This document shows, one piece after another, positions 24,101-37,321 of a DNA stretch of 64,000 nucleotides. Numbering within the stretch: position 1 is the stretch's first letter; every line of letters begins with the position of its first letter. This DNA comes from Psococerastis gibbosa (Eukaryota > Arthropoda > Insecta > Psocodea > Psocidae): assembly GCA_963971405.1 (NCBI GenBank), contig OZ020484.1, forward strand, positions 32,138,770 through 32,202,769, given 5' to 3'. The notes below the pieces were generated by a model. It had not been told where the DNA came from. It did no database searches and saw only the letters and a list, made by a program, of their open reading frames with translations. The position numbers were made by a program, and so were the translations under genes.

Positions 24101-27100
24101 ACGATCTACGCCTAACCGGGGCGTCGTCTTAACCGCTCGACCACTAGCCCGCACAAGCACAGTTGATAAATATCCTCTACTTATGTATATGCCCGTATTG
24201 ACATGATTCGTAATGTTAAGACAGGTTAGCACAGCTACACCAGTGGCGGATCCACAGGGGGGGTCAGGGGAGTCATGACCCCCCCCCCCCCCCTAAATGA
24301 GTAAATTCATATAAGATATCTAGTAAAAAATTTTTGTTGAATAAAACTCAACTTTTCAACAAAAAAATTGCCTTTTAAACTTGGAAAAAATCTGGACGCT
24401 GGATCCGCCCTTGAGCTACACAACTATCTAACCGAACAAGTCTGTGAGCTTACTTTAATGCCATAAAGGCAATGTTTTAACACAGTATATTGCAGTATTA
24501 TATGGAGTATATAACACTGACTTTTTAAATTAACTTCGGTTGAAGAGTTGTTGTTTCTAACGCCTGCTTTCAGCATTTCTGCTTTTTAAGCAACCCTGTC
24601 AGCCTGGCGGGGGGAGTGAGTCTGTTTGTTAACTTGAGGCACCCGAAGGGCAGACTCTTTCACCTCGGGGAAAGGGGAGTTGACTGACAGGGTGGACCTC
24701 CTGATTCCGAACCACTTGGAGAACATGGTAAAGTCACATGATTAAATCGGAGGTGACCAGAACTCGACTTATACTGCCAAAGCGCGGTATCATGTCCCAC
24801 CAGGTTCCCCTGCCAACGCTGTGCACACTACCAAGTTGCCGCAGTTTGAAACATGCTCTGCTCTAATGGAATCAACATGGTAAGGCAGTTGGCACTTCGG
24901 TTGAAGAGTCAACCACCACGTTACAACTGAAATTAGAGGATAGAAAAAAACTTTTAGATTTTATATATCTATTATATCTATAAAACTTTTAGTTTTTATC
25001 TATCCTCTAATTTCAGTTATTACGTGGTGGTTGCCTCATCAACCAAAGTTAATTTAAAAAGTCAGTGTTATATACTCCATATAATACTGCAATAGAGAGA
25101 GAGTACTGCAATATAATCTCAGCTGGTTGAAAGGAACTAACCAAACTGCAGCTTCTCTAACGGTACTGTAAGCGAGAATGGACCGCACCGGCTGAGGAAT
25201 GTAGACTTGGCTAACATACTCCACGTGCAACTCCTACTGGAACTCCTAATGTCAGGACATGTAGAGTAGTGGTACAGTCCGAATTTCACCCGAAAGTTTG
25301 TTGGTTCGAGTCCCACTCTTGCTACATTTTCTGGCCATGCTTCGGAGGGCATGCAAAGCAGGCGATTCTTCCTAGCTGAGTGTAACTCCAATAGGCTGGC
25401 TTAGTAATAGAACAAAGTCAATATTTATTTATATAATGGCCACCTCCGGGGGTTTGCCATTTTAGGTACGGTGAAACTTACGAAGACGTGTTCTCTATCC
25501 GTCCAAAATGTCCGGTCCCAAATGTGAAAACACTACTCTTACACAGAGCAAACCTATCTCCTAATTTTTCCACGGTTGACAAATATGTTTCAAATTATCG
25601 CCCTGTTCACCATATGGTAAGGTCAAATAATCTGAACCGAATTGCTCGGACTCCTGTCAAGCTTGACAATCGTACCTTGATGATGACAAACTGCTGAGCC
25701 TCCGTCCATTGGGATGAATGCTCCTCGAAGTTTTCCTTCGTGTACAAGTCTTCTAACCTCCTGCGGAGATCAATGACCTGTTCGTGGACCTCCCGGAGCA
25801 CCTTATGATCCACGTAACTCTGCCTCGCCCACTGCCTAATACCTTGCTGGTCTGGCCGTTGGAAGTTACCATCCTGGAGTTTTTGGCAATATATCTGCGA
25901 GAAATTAACCGCACTGTTCGCCCAGAAAAGTTTGCAAATGTCCATGAAAATATCCCTTAATGCTTTACCAAGTCGGGGACAAGTCCCGCCTCTCCATGTA
26001 AATTCCCTATGCTGCATTTTCAAATCAGATAGAACTACTTTGCATGTGTTTGTATACACAAGACTTGCGGGGGTTCCATTCCAAATTTAATGCATTAAGG
26101 TCACAAGTGGACATTGCTTATTTTTTTAGCTAAAATTGTCGATCTGTTGCACTTTTTACGAATTCACGACTCCAATGTCAAAATTAAAATTAAAATTTTC
26201 TGAATGTTAGTTAATTGTCTTCAACTACTGTAGCAACGTTAGTGGAACGGGTTTAGGATCATCATAGAACAAAATCAAAGCAATATTTATTGTTATAAAT
26301 ATTATTAATGATGCTTTTCTTGAATTAGAGAAATTTATAAAATTTTCATCTTACCATACTGTGTTATAAAATGGATCAACTTGAAAGTAGACAGTTAATA
26401 TCGAAGTTAAGGGCATTCACACCACAGAAAAGAGTGTTAAGTCTTACCATAGGAAGCAGGCCTAGTAAGAGGAAGCAACTGAAGCAACATTTCCGCATGA
26501 ACCGTTTAGTAAGGCAAGCAAATTCACTAGGAGGCATGAATGATGATCTTAAATATTTGCGAACTATTGAACTATTTAAGGAAGTTGAAAGTTATATTTA
26601 AGATGTATATGATATAGAGTCTAGGAGTCCGTCGAGGTATAAAATCAACAAAAATATAAATACTACAATAATCTCGACGAATGTGATGAAAGTATGATAA
26701 GGAACCCCATAATTATGTATATTCATCCTAGGATGATTGCTGACTGTTAAGCTTAATATTATAAATATATAAATATTAGAGCTTGATGGTCGTTACCAAA
26801 TGCCCAAGGAGAGCCTCCGCGTATTTATCACTAGGCGTCTTCATTTCAGGTAAAATAAAAAACACAACCAGTCGGTTGAGGGGACTATTATAAATACACG
26901 CATCAGAAGTGCAGCCGAAACAAAGAAGTCACAATTTAAATGCTGTGCAGATTTAAGATGTTTGACAAAATACAACGTCTTGGTCGAGTTGCCACGCACG
27001 CTTTCTTGGCGTTATAGGTATTTACAAGGAATCCGAAACGCCAGGTCTGAAGGAAATCGCATTGTATACCTTGACGAGACCCTTATTGGTGTGATACACA

Positions 27101-30100
27101 GAAACTCTATTCTGTGGCCTGAACGCTCTTAAGTTAACTTTCAAGTTGATCCATTTTATAACACAGTATGGTAAGATGAAAATTTTATAAATTTCTCAAA
27201 TTCAAGAAACGCATCACTAATAATATTTATAACAATAAATATTGCTTTCATTTTGTTCTATGATGATCCTAAAACCGTTACACTAACGTTGCTACAGTAG
27301 TTGAAGACAATTAACTAACATTCAGAAAATTTTAATTTTAATTTTGACATTGGAGTCGTGAATTCCTAAAAAGTGCAACAGATCGACAATTATAGCTAAA
27401 AAAAATAAGCAATGTCCACTTGTGACCATAATGCATTAAATTTGGAATGGAATCCCCGCAAGTTTTGTGTATACAAACACATGCAAAGTAGTTCTATCTG
27501 ATTTGAAAATGCAGCATAGGGAATTTACATGGAGAGGCGGGACTTGTCCCCGACTTGGTAAAGAATTAAGGGATATTTTCATGTGCATTTGCAAACTTTT
27601 CTGGGCGAACAGTAAATAAATAATTCGTATAACAGTATACAGTTGACAGATATTAAATCCACGATAATGTGCATAAAAAATTGCAATACGCCATCTTCAA
27701 GCTTGGGAGGTTTTGAGAGTGTATTTGTAATTGTTTTTTTTTAAGGACTTTTTTTAGACCCAGGCCTACTTACAGTGGCCCATAGGTCCCTTGTGCAATG
27801 CCAAAGACCCCATGGATTTCGGACATTATTTGTATTGTTTCCGTATGAATTTTTGGCCATTGGCAAACTGGTATACATTCTCGACGTCAACCTAGACCGG
27901 CTACAAGCGATAAAGGACAAGCTGAGTCAAGCTTACCATTGACGCAATGAAACAGGCGAAATCATGACTTAACTAAGGACAGATACAAGTCTTGAGAGAG
28001 AAGACAGGCTGAGTTCCTAGAGAAATGCCGCGAAGCTAATTTCCGCTTCGACATCGGTCACGATTACCTAACAGAGGCACGCGCGGGCAGTGCACTAGGT
28101 GAGCATTCAGGCAGCCAACGGACGGCGCATGACACTGTTGTAATGCTTAGCATCTCTTTCAATTTGTAAACACTCCACATTCAGTCAACTAGTTCCTGAG
28201 CATTTTTATCCACAATAATAATGAACGTGTTTTTTTTAAACGAAAAATCAATGATAGTGGCCATTCCAAGGGAAAATAATGCCATATTTGCTTAAAAATT
28301 AATAGTAGTCTATATTCCGTTTTAAAAGGGGAAAAGCGGGGTCCACGCTGTGCCAAATGTGTTCTTTAATAGAGCAATATGTTACAATTTATAAGGGAAG
28401 GAGAAACTGCCGCCCCGCGAAGCGTGGTCGGTGCTATTATGAAATGAAATCTTCCTACGCCTGATTGGCCAGAGCCGAACGGTATTTTTTCCATATCCAT
28501 TGTACATTTAGATAAGACAGAGTTAGCAGTACAAAAAATTCGTAGGTATACCTGCATACCCTTTCAAGCTGATTGTCTCAATATGAATAAATTATTATGA
28601 AAATTAATAACATTTTAATTTTTTTATTTCTGCGGGAATCACCCAAGCGCCCACAAGAGGTAAAATGCGCTCATCTGTTATTCGCAAAATTCGAGCATTA
28701 ACTGATAGAACATGACCCAAGGAACTAAAAAATATGGGTAGCCTACTTTTTCTTGGTCCTACAGTAGTAGGTTGGCTGCCAGACCGAAAGGAGAGCGCGA
28801 AATTAGGTAATTTGCACCCATCTGTTATTTAATCGAGTCATACAGTATATCCAATGAAAGGTTATTTTTTCCCTATCCAGCAGTATATGGGTGCTTTGAC
28901 TAATTTTGAACCATGGTTGCCAAGCTGTAAAGGTGGTCCGGTCAATACAGGGTGTTTCAGGCAAACAGTGACAAACTACATAGGTGTGTTTTTCGCTCAA
29001 CTTGAAGCAAAAATAGCCTATATATGGTAAAACCGGATTAAAGGTAAAATGTGCTGAGTTCCAGGATAATACGCCCTGCTCAGGATTCAGAAATTCACTC
29101 GGAAACAATACCAATAATATCTGAAAACCGACGAGTAGAAGTATTCCTACGCTCATGAAAAAGAAATCCTTTTTACCCCTGATGAAACCACCAAATTTGA
29201 ACTTTACCGAATTATGGGGCGTTACAATTTGACGTCAATAACGACTCACCTTGTAGGCCTTAAATAAGGCAATGTGGTCACTCTTGGTTTTATCTGCCCA
29301 CGAGGTGACAGACTTATAAGCTTGCATTCTGGACTTGAACGGGTTGCTGAACACGGACTTAGTGTTGTTCAACGCAGCAGCTAAAAACAAAACAAAAACA
29401 AAAAAATGAAGTGAGGTAAACTTTTTCAATCAAGTATTGCCAATCAAGAGAGATCTGTCTGTTATGGTTTTAGCGAGAATGGGGTACACAATTTAAGGAA
29501 CCGGTACGAGTCAAACGTATTATCAATCAAAATAGAAGTAGGTAGATACCCTGTGGTAACAGAGTGCTTCTTGCTAGGGACTAGTCAAAACGAAGAACGT
29601 AACAACCGGTTGTGTATTTTTTTAATCTTATTAAGTAAAACTGAACTAAGGTATTTTTAACAATGAGTGACAGCAAGTTTTACAAAGTTAATAAGGAGAC
29701 TATTATGGTTATAAGTTGCTGCAAGTCAAGCTTACCGATAATAAGTACTGTGTTTCCACAAGCTATGGCCAATTTGTTCAAAAATGTATTTTATCTGTAG
29801 GCGGCAATTCCACCGGCTAATTTACTTCATTTGTGATTTGAGATTTTTTGTTTGTTTTGTTTTAAGGAGACTATTATGTAGATACTTAACTTATCTATTA
29901 TAAATTAAGTTATAATATTATTAATGACGTCTGCTACCATATTATAACTTAATTTATAATAGATAAGTTAAGTATCTACATAATAGTCTCCTTAAAACAA
30001 GACAAAAAAAAAATCTAAAATCTCAAATCACAAAAGAAGTAAATTCGCCAGTGGAATTGCCGCCTAAGTAACAAAAATTTGGTTGATAAGCTCATCTATT

Positions 30101-33100
30101 CTCGTGAATGTCTAGGGTCAGTCGGAACATAACTTCTATGAGATGTGTTAGGACCCCATAGTGGACAGCAATAAAAACAAACAGAACAGTAGACTCGACT
30201 GACCTATGACTATAGTCTCGTTGAAGACTCCGAATGCGTATCCAAGGGCAATAAGCTTGCTGTGGCGAACGTCTAAGGGCAGTTGGGCCATGACGCTTCC
30301 GAGGTGGGTCAGGTCCCCATCACATGTGTCGTAGACGCCATTACGAGTCGTCAGAAGTCCACCAACCTGGAAAGAAACATAAACCAAATGTTATATAATC
30401 AGGGTATGCTATGACGCAGGGCTGGAACCGGAAATGTCAAGCTAAAAATCTGACTTTCCTGACCAAAAACATGAAAAATCTGACTTTTGCTGACCACTAT
30501 TTAAAGTAACGAAAAATTAGAAAATTTAATCATCGAATGTAAATCATTATAAATACATACATATTGTAGCCTATGTTAATATTATTTTCTACCTTAATGA
30601 TATTTCGAACAACTATGTTTAGCTACTTTGTTATAAAATGCATAAACATACTATAGTATTGTATACTGAGCATGAGCGTATAAAATTTAACAATTCCAAA
30701 ACTAAAATGAATTAAATCAGCGTCTTCATGGAAATAAGAAATATAGTATATTTCACACGTCATCGCAAATCTTACAAATTACAGAAAGCCAACAATTTTT
30801 GGCAGTAACAGATTTAAGAAGTAGGAATATTTAATTGAAATTTCTTAAATAAAATTACTTCTTTTTGAAAAAATCTGTAATTATTAATTTTTTCTTCTTC
30901 TCCACAATCTTTTCCACAGAATTAATTGTTTTACTTTCATTTTCAGCTTCCTTGTGTATTTTTTTCGCACCCTCTAATAGGGCTGTTGCGATTGCAACCT
31001 CAACCATATCGTTTCTTTGCACTGCATTTTTCAACTTTTTATTGGCTTCATCCAGCAATTTGCTTTCAATTTTTCTCTTTGCCGCCTGGTTAGCTTTTAG
31101 CTCTTTCAACCTGGACTCTTCCTCATCAATCGTATCTTTTTCTAACTTCATTCTTAATTTTTTCTGTGCTTCTTCCAACTTCGATTCCTCAATTTCTTTT
31201 TTCATTCTATCTTCCTCTTCTGCTTTTTTCTTTTGTTCTTCAAGATATGATTTATAGGAGCTGCACGCAAATCTAGCCAAGTCACTAAGTTCTTTGTTCC
31301 AAGGCAGGAGCTCTGGCTTATAAAAATATTTATGTAATCCAGACTTCACAGTCATGGCAGCGTTTAGCGACCTTTCACACATGCTTGCTTTGTCGTCAGT
31401 CAAGTATCGGGCAGAATCGCTGAACCCACGCTCAACATTAGCATTTCCATGGGACATTGATAACACTGCTTTTACAACCTTGCTGACTGCTGGGAATGAA
31501 ATGTCACCTGCATCCGTTTTTTTAGAAAAAAAATGTGCCCAATATTGATCTACAGGAATATATTTTCCATCTTTCTGGATGGGCACATGATCAGCCTCAT
31601 CTTGTAAAAGCTGCCACTCAGCGTGTAATATATTGAGGTCAACCTCAAAAGGCAGTGCACTTGCTATAGATCTCACCCACTTCGCAGACGCAGGTGTCCT
31701 TCGCTCCTTAGGATTCAAGGCACGACAGGCTTTTACAAAAGTGTTGTTGATTGAACTTTTTTTTAGAATATGATTACAAGCACTTACATAGTGCTTTTGA
31801 GCTTTTGTTAAAAATCGTAAACTGTCCATTTCGTTCAGTTTGCTAATCTCACAGACAATTTCATCGCCTAGAATTAATTTGACGGGTGAGATAAGGTTGT
31901 CGGGCAATAAAACTTTTTCACAAACACCTAAGGCTTTAATTGCGTCCGGCTTACACACTTTATTAATCAACACTTTTGCCAATCGAACAAGTTCGTGATA
32001 CAGAACATGTATCATGGGGCTGGAGCTCTGAAAGCTGCCGGTGAAGCGCGTAAATAATTTGGCGCTTTCACAAATCAGTAATAATTGAGCCCGCATGTCA
32101 CTTATTTTAAGTAGTTTCACTATTTCAAGGTATGTTTTGCTGGGCAGCAGTTTATTCCTCTTTTTAGGAATAAAAGTTAAAAAATACTGAAGTACAGCCT
32201 CCCACTGTTCCAGCATTCTGCTTGCTGCCGTTTCTAAAGTGAGCCAACGCGAGCTTACATGCTTTATAAAACTGTGCTGCTTTATACCCATTTGATTTTG
32301 AATCTCTCTGAAGTCGCTCAACCTTAAGGGCCACCCATTCAAGAAATAGTAAACTTTTCGGATCAATTCTGAAGCGTCCTCGCCAATTTCCAATAAACCT
32401 TTTTCATACGCATTATGTATTACGTGAATGTTGCAGGATCCAATATTAATCAATGGCTTTCCTCTTATTTTTAAAATTTGTTCAGATAAAAGGCGGTGTG
32501 TTTTCTTGTTGACATTAGGTCCATCCATGCCGAGCATCAACAATTTCGATAAAGGCAAATTCGCTTCATTAATGCCTTCCAGGATTTTATCAGCTAAGAT
32601 TTCACTTGTCGCTGAAGCAATAAAAAAAGTTCTCAGATGATGGCTTACTACTGCTTCTTGTTTTCCTGAATAGTATGTTACCATAAGTTGCAGTTCTTTT
32701 GCCCCAGCACTGTTCGTTGTTTCGTCAAACGACAGTGTGTAGTACGCATTGGTTAAGTCTTTGACGAGTTCATTCTTAAAAAATTGCCCTAGAGCTTCAG
32801 TTAGTAAATAGCGAAATTTTGTTCTACTAATGGAAAAATCCCCAACAGCACTCCCACCAAACATTGATGCAAAAAGTGCACCAAGGTTTTCACACGACGA
32901 TGCAGACCAATTCTGGACTACACACTTCATCACCCATTGCAGTTCCGCCCATGTAGTGGCATCCCTGGGGCTGGTAACTTGAATTGCATTTATTGAGGGA
33001 GGAACCACAGGAGCTTCACTAGATACACTGGAACTGGACAGCCGAAGTTGCCCCGGACACAAATAGGGAGCGACAGCTTCCTTGTGTTTCGAAGAATCAG

Positions 33101-36100
33101 CATGTCTCTCAACAGTTTGAAAGCCAGATGTAATGCTGAAGGACTTCTTGCAAAATAAGCATAAAATATGCTCATCGTCTTGCTTTTTCCCCCACTTATT
33201 AATTGCCATGCCATTTGCATCTATTCTTGTCAACCAATAGTCTCTAACTTTACATTTTCCCATCTTCGGTTCTACCTGAAAATTATACAAATCATTAAAA
33301 TTATTGAGTAGATTTAAAAATTAATTAAGTAAAAGTAATTAAAATAGACATCATTGTACTATGGTAAATTGGCGGAGACTGGAAAATGAAAATATACCTA
33401 AATTAGCTCAGAACACCTTCGTTAAATCAAATTGGTTATTAGCTTTCCCAACTTAATAATGCAGTAAAGAACACGTAGCTAGTACAATACACGTGTCTTT
33501 TTCTTTACCTATATAATTCACCGATTGAAATGAAATAATACTTTATTTAGGCTATATGATTTAAGGTAATAATCCACCTAAGATACAGACGTACAGACCT
33601 ACAATCTACGTACATACTGTAAGTTAGTCAAATTCAAAGGCACGTTTTACAGTACAAAGCCTATACAAGGCTATATTGCAATTTCCTTACTTCCTTAGAC
33701 TTAAATTATTTCAATAATAGACATTTGACATTTCTTTTTTCTTAAACTAAAACTCTACAAGCACTGAAATATGACCAAAATAGGTACAGTATTTTATATT
33801 TATAGTATGTATGTCCGATGAGTCCTCGCTCCTCGAGCCAGTAGCCACACTTTAGTGATACACTGATACTTTTACTTAGACTTACCTTGTCGGCTTTGGC
33901 TTATCACTTATGAGTTTGAGTGTGAATAATAACTTAATAAGTTATATTTAAGTATATAACGGCTACTTCAGCATGTAAGCCATATAATATTTTATAAGAA
34001 AACGCGTCGCTCAGTTGATTACAATAAGTTATTAAAGGAAACTCAGAAACGCGTTTAAAAATAGACAACAATGAAAACGCATCAACGCAACTACGAAGAA
34101 CAAGAGCTGTAAAATGTAAATATCTAATAAGCGGCAGAAAAGTAAACAAAGTGAAAAGTGCGCCACTGAACTGCTGCCACTTCAAAGCAACCTAATGCTG
34201 GCAGCACCTTCTAGCGGATGCACGCCTTACTAGCCTGTTTGATGATAGAACCGGTTGTCACCGCAGTCAGTGCTGAAGAGCTGTTTTACTTTTGTCATAG
34301 TTGCAGAACACCACAAGTTATATATAGTTACACAATTTTAAATAGGCTATAATATATATTAGGGGTATTCGCGCTGGTCTGCTTGCTTGCTAATCGAAAC
34401 TTTTTTTTGTCGATTGACCAATCAAAAGGTCGCATTGACAAAAAAAAGTGTCAATAGACAAGAAAAAGTTTCGATTAGCAAGCAAGCAGACCAGCGCGAA
34501 TACCCCTATTATATTATCATTATACTGAATGAAATCTCACTTTTCTACCCGAAATGCATATTTTCCTGACTTTCCTGACCAAATTCGTATTTTCCTGACT
34601 TTTGCTGACTTAAAACGAAAAATCTGACTTTCGTGGGAAAAACTGACCTAGTTCCAGCCCTGTATGACGCCGTGTAAAATTCAGTCTAGTAATAGCTTTT
34701 ATGCGTGAAATTTTTACCTTTCGGTAGTTTGACCAATGTATTCCGCTCAATAAACGTAATTTTTATCTCTTGCGACTGGCAACAGGAGTGTAGTAGACTG
34801 TATATTCCATTATAAAGACGTTTTTGTTGAGTTCTAATACATGGCGCGTCCGTACAATAAAGTCCATAGGCGTTTTACATGAAGAAAAACACGTTTAATC
34901 GTATTAACGCAGATCAAAGATTAACGCAATCATTGGATTTGGGGAAGGACCAAGGTAACAGCGATATTTAGGATATCGGCGTCAGAAAGATCCATGTGAC
35001 TGGAGTGCATCGTGGAACTTATTTAACGGACACGGCTCGCACAAGTTTATTATTACCTCTTTCAGAGTCAAAACCGTACTCTCAATACTAGAAAGTTCAG
35101 GTGGGTCGATGGCTAGTGCGAGCAGCTCCTTGGGCGAGCCCATATCAATCAGCTTGGTCTTGAGCACGACGTTCTCCAGACTCTGCAGCAGCATCTCAGG
35201 AATTGGGTCCTCGTCCAGCATTTCGAAAACATTCTTCCTCATGAGCCGGTAGACGCGGCCCGACATCACACGGCCCACACGTCCCGCACGCTGCCTCAAA
35301 TTATTTTTTGAGGCCCACCGGAGCACCAGTCCAGAGTAGCCGGTCTCAGGATCGGTCCGGAGTACCTTCGTCAGTCCGAAATCGATCACTGCCAAAATGT
35401 AAATAAATATAAATAGATCTGATTTCAGTTAACAAACAACCAAACACGCCTACATGAAGTAAGCACTGCGTCCAATTGTTCTTTGAGGCCCACTTAAACA
35501 CCAGTCCGGAGTCGATTAATGGGAACATGCTAATAAATAAATTTTGGCTTCAGTTTTAGTTGAGAGACAACCGGACCCCACACGGGCCCTACTAAAAGTA
35601 AAAGTTCACAAGAAATATCGATTGTAGAGCTATCGTTGAGACATTAGTGATGTGTGCCATACTTTTTACTTCAGTGTTGGCACCTGTACTGCACTGACAT
35701 GATTGCTTGTCATCCCAGCTGAGTTTAAGAGAGGGCCTTATGGCCATAACTTCGCTATGATAAATATATTGTTTTTGTTTCATATAAAGCCATTAAGTAA
35801 ACATAAAACGAACAATAACGTTACAGGGAGTATATGACAATCCACCCTTAACCACATAAACAGTAAAAGTAGTACCGTATTTAACATCTGGAATGGTGAT
35901 GGAACTTTCTGCCATATTGGTTGAGAGGATGATACGCATCGCCCCAATCGGAGGCTTTGCCTCAATTCTTTTATAATTCTCGGTTGGCAAACTGGAGTGC
36001 ATTACAACTATATCCCACTTCACCGACCTGAAATGTTTTTTTTATATATTAAACAATTTAATATCAAATCCTTCGTAATGAAGCGAAGTGCGACACCGTC

Positions 36101-37283
36101 ATCTTATTTATCAACAACAGAAATATTAGATGAGTATCGCACTTTGTTCACATGCGGCTAGTGTTACCATATTATTTTGGTCGGAAAGTCACAATAAACG
36201 TCATTGTCAGACGCCTACAGCACTAAATGAAAAGTGATATGCTCTTAGGGTGATTCCTAGCAAAAAAAAAAAAAGGATTAATGCCTGCGAGTAAATGCAA
36301 AGGCCAAGTTTACAAGTGTTAGCTTGGGTCCTACTGACGCTCTGCCATCTGTCCATCACTTACAGTATTTCCGATGTAACCAGATGGCTTAAACTTATAT
36401 ATGTTAAATAGGAAAGCATGTACGGGTTCAGCCGTACCGTTTGTGCCTAGTACTACCTAAAGATGGGCAATAACACTGTCTTATGCGTAATCCTATGGAC
36501 TCTTTATCTTGAGTTCTGTATGGGGGAGATTGGACTTTCTGCCAAGATTTAATTTCTCAATTGGTGGGGCCACCCGCCACGTCTCCTATGACCAGCCATT
36601 GAAAAGACGTTGCAGGTGGCCCCAGGACTCAAAAAAATTTCGAATGTCCCGTCTCTCCTACATACAACTCTAATTCCCACTACACAAATGTAAGATAAGG
36701 AGGATCCGTGTGCAATACTTACGAGTTTCCCTCTACTTTTCTAAGCCTCATTTCCATTTCTTCAATTTCACCAATTCCGGGCAAAAAGACAAGTATGGTT
36801 TCCGTGGTTTTGTCCTTCACCGGGAACCCGTGAATAACTTCAATCAGGCTAGTGCACAGATCGTATCCTTCCCCGTCCAGCTTGGGCATATCTAACTCAC
36901 AGCCCGCCCACTGAAACAAAAATCATGTGAATGATAAGAATGCAGGATATTAAAAAATTCTCTTCCGGCCTAGCCCGATCCGTTGTAGGAAGATTTCAAG
37001 CAAGTGCAGATCCCACTTCACGGAGCGGAGGTTTCTCCCATTATTATTAATATTAGTATTTTTTGCACTATTACAGAACACTAAAACGCCTTTCGCGCAA
37101 GTGCCGACCCCGATTTCCTCCTTTTAATAAGTTATTGAACTTTTAACCTGGCATCACATTATTGTCAATTTGACGGGCCGCTATATTGGAATCGTTGATT
37201 TGTCATAAAAAGGGTCAATTTTCATTATCGTATATTAAAAAATATTGAATTTCAGTCACATTTTATTTACTGAAATATAAAAT

Positions 37284-37321
<38 letters not shown>

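Larger units (their letters stand above)
30417..34662 (-). mobile_element. Full-length hAT transposon (about 4.25 kb)
   Basis: TIRs cagggctggaac and gttccagccctg. Subterminal repeats ctgactttcctgacc and ctgacttttgctgac occur at both ends. The flanking bases are tatgacg on both sides (30410-30416 and 34663-34669), part of an 8-bp duplication with one mismatch. It contains an intact transposase and a nested 147-bp MITE at 34361-34507. It lies in the spn-E intron between exons 8 and 9, inserted after that intron existed. The complete ends and open ORF suggest recent activity. Confidence 0.9.

Noticed and set aside
24075-24155. Functional tRNA gene on the minus strand
   Set aside because: D and T arm-like pieces exist, but the acceptor stem does not pair and the anticodon loop lacks U33. 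It is kept only as a tRNA-like pseudogene or SINE head.
28803-29156. 117-codon minus ORF as a gene
   Set aside because: Overlaps a repeat end (cagggtgtttcaggc) and has no domain or splice context.
30865-31257. 130-codon plus ORF rich in Phe and Ser
   Set aside because: It is the antisense of the coiled-coil part of the hAT transposase.
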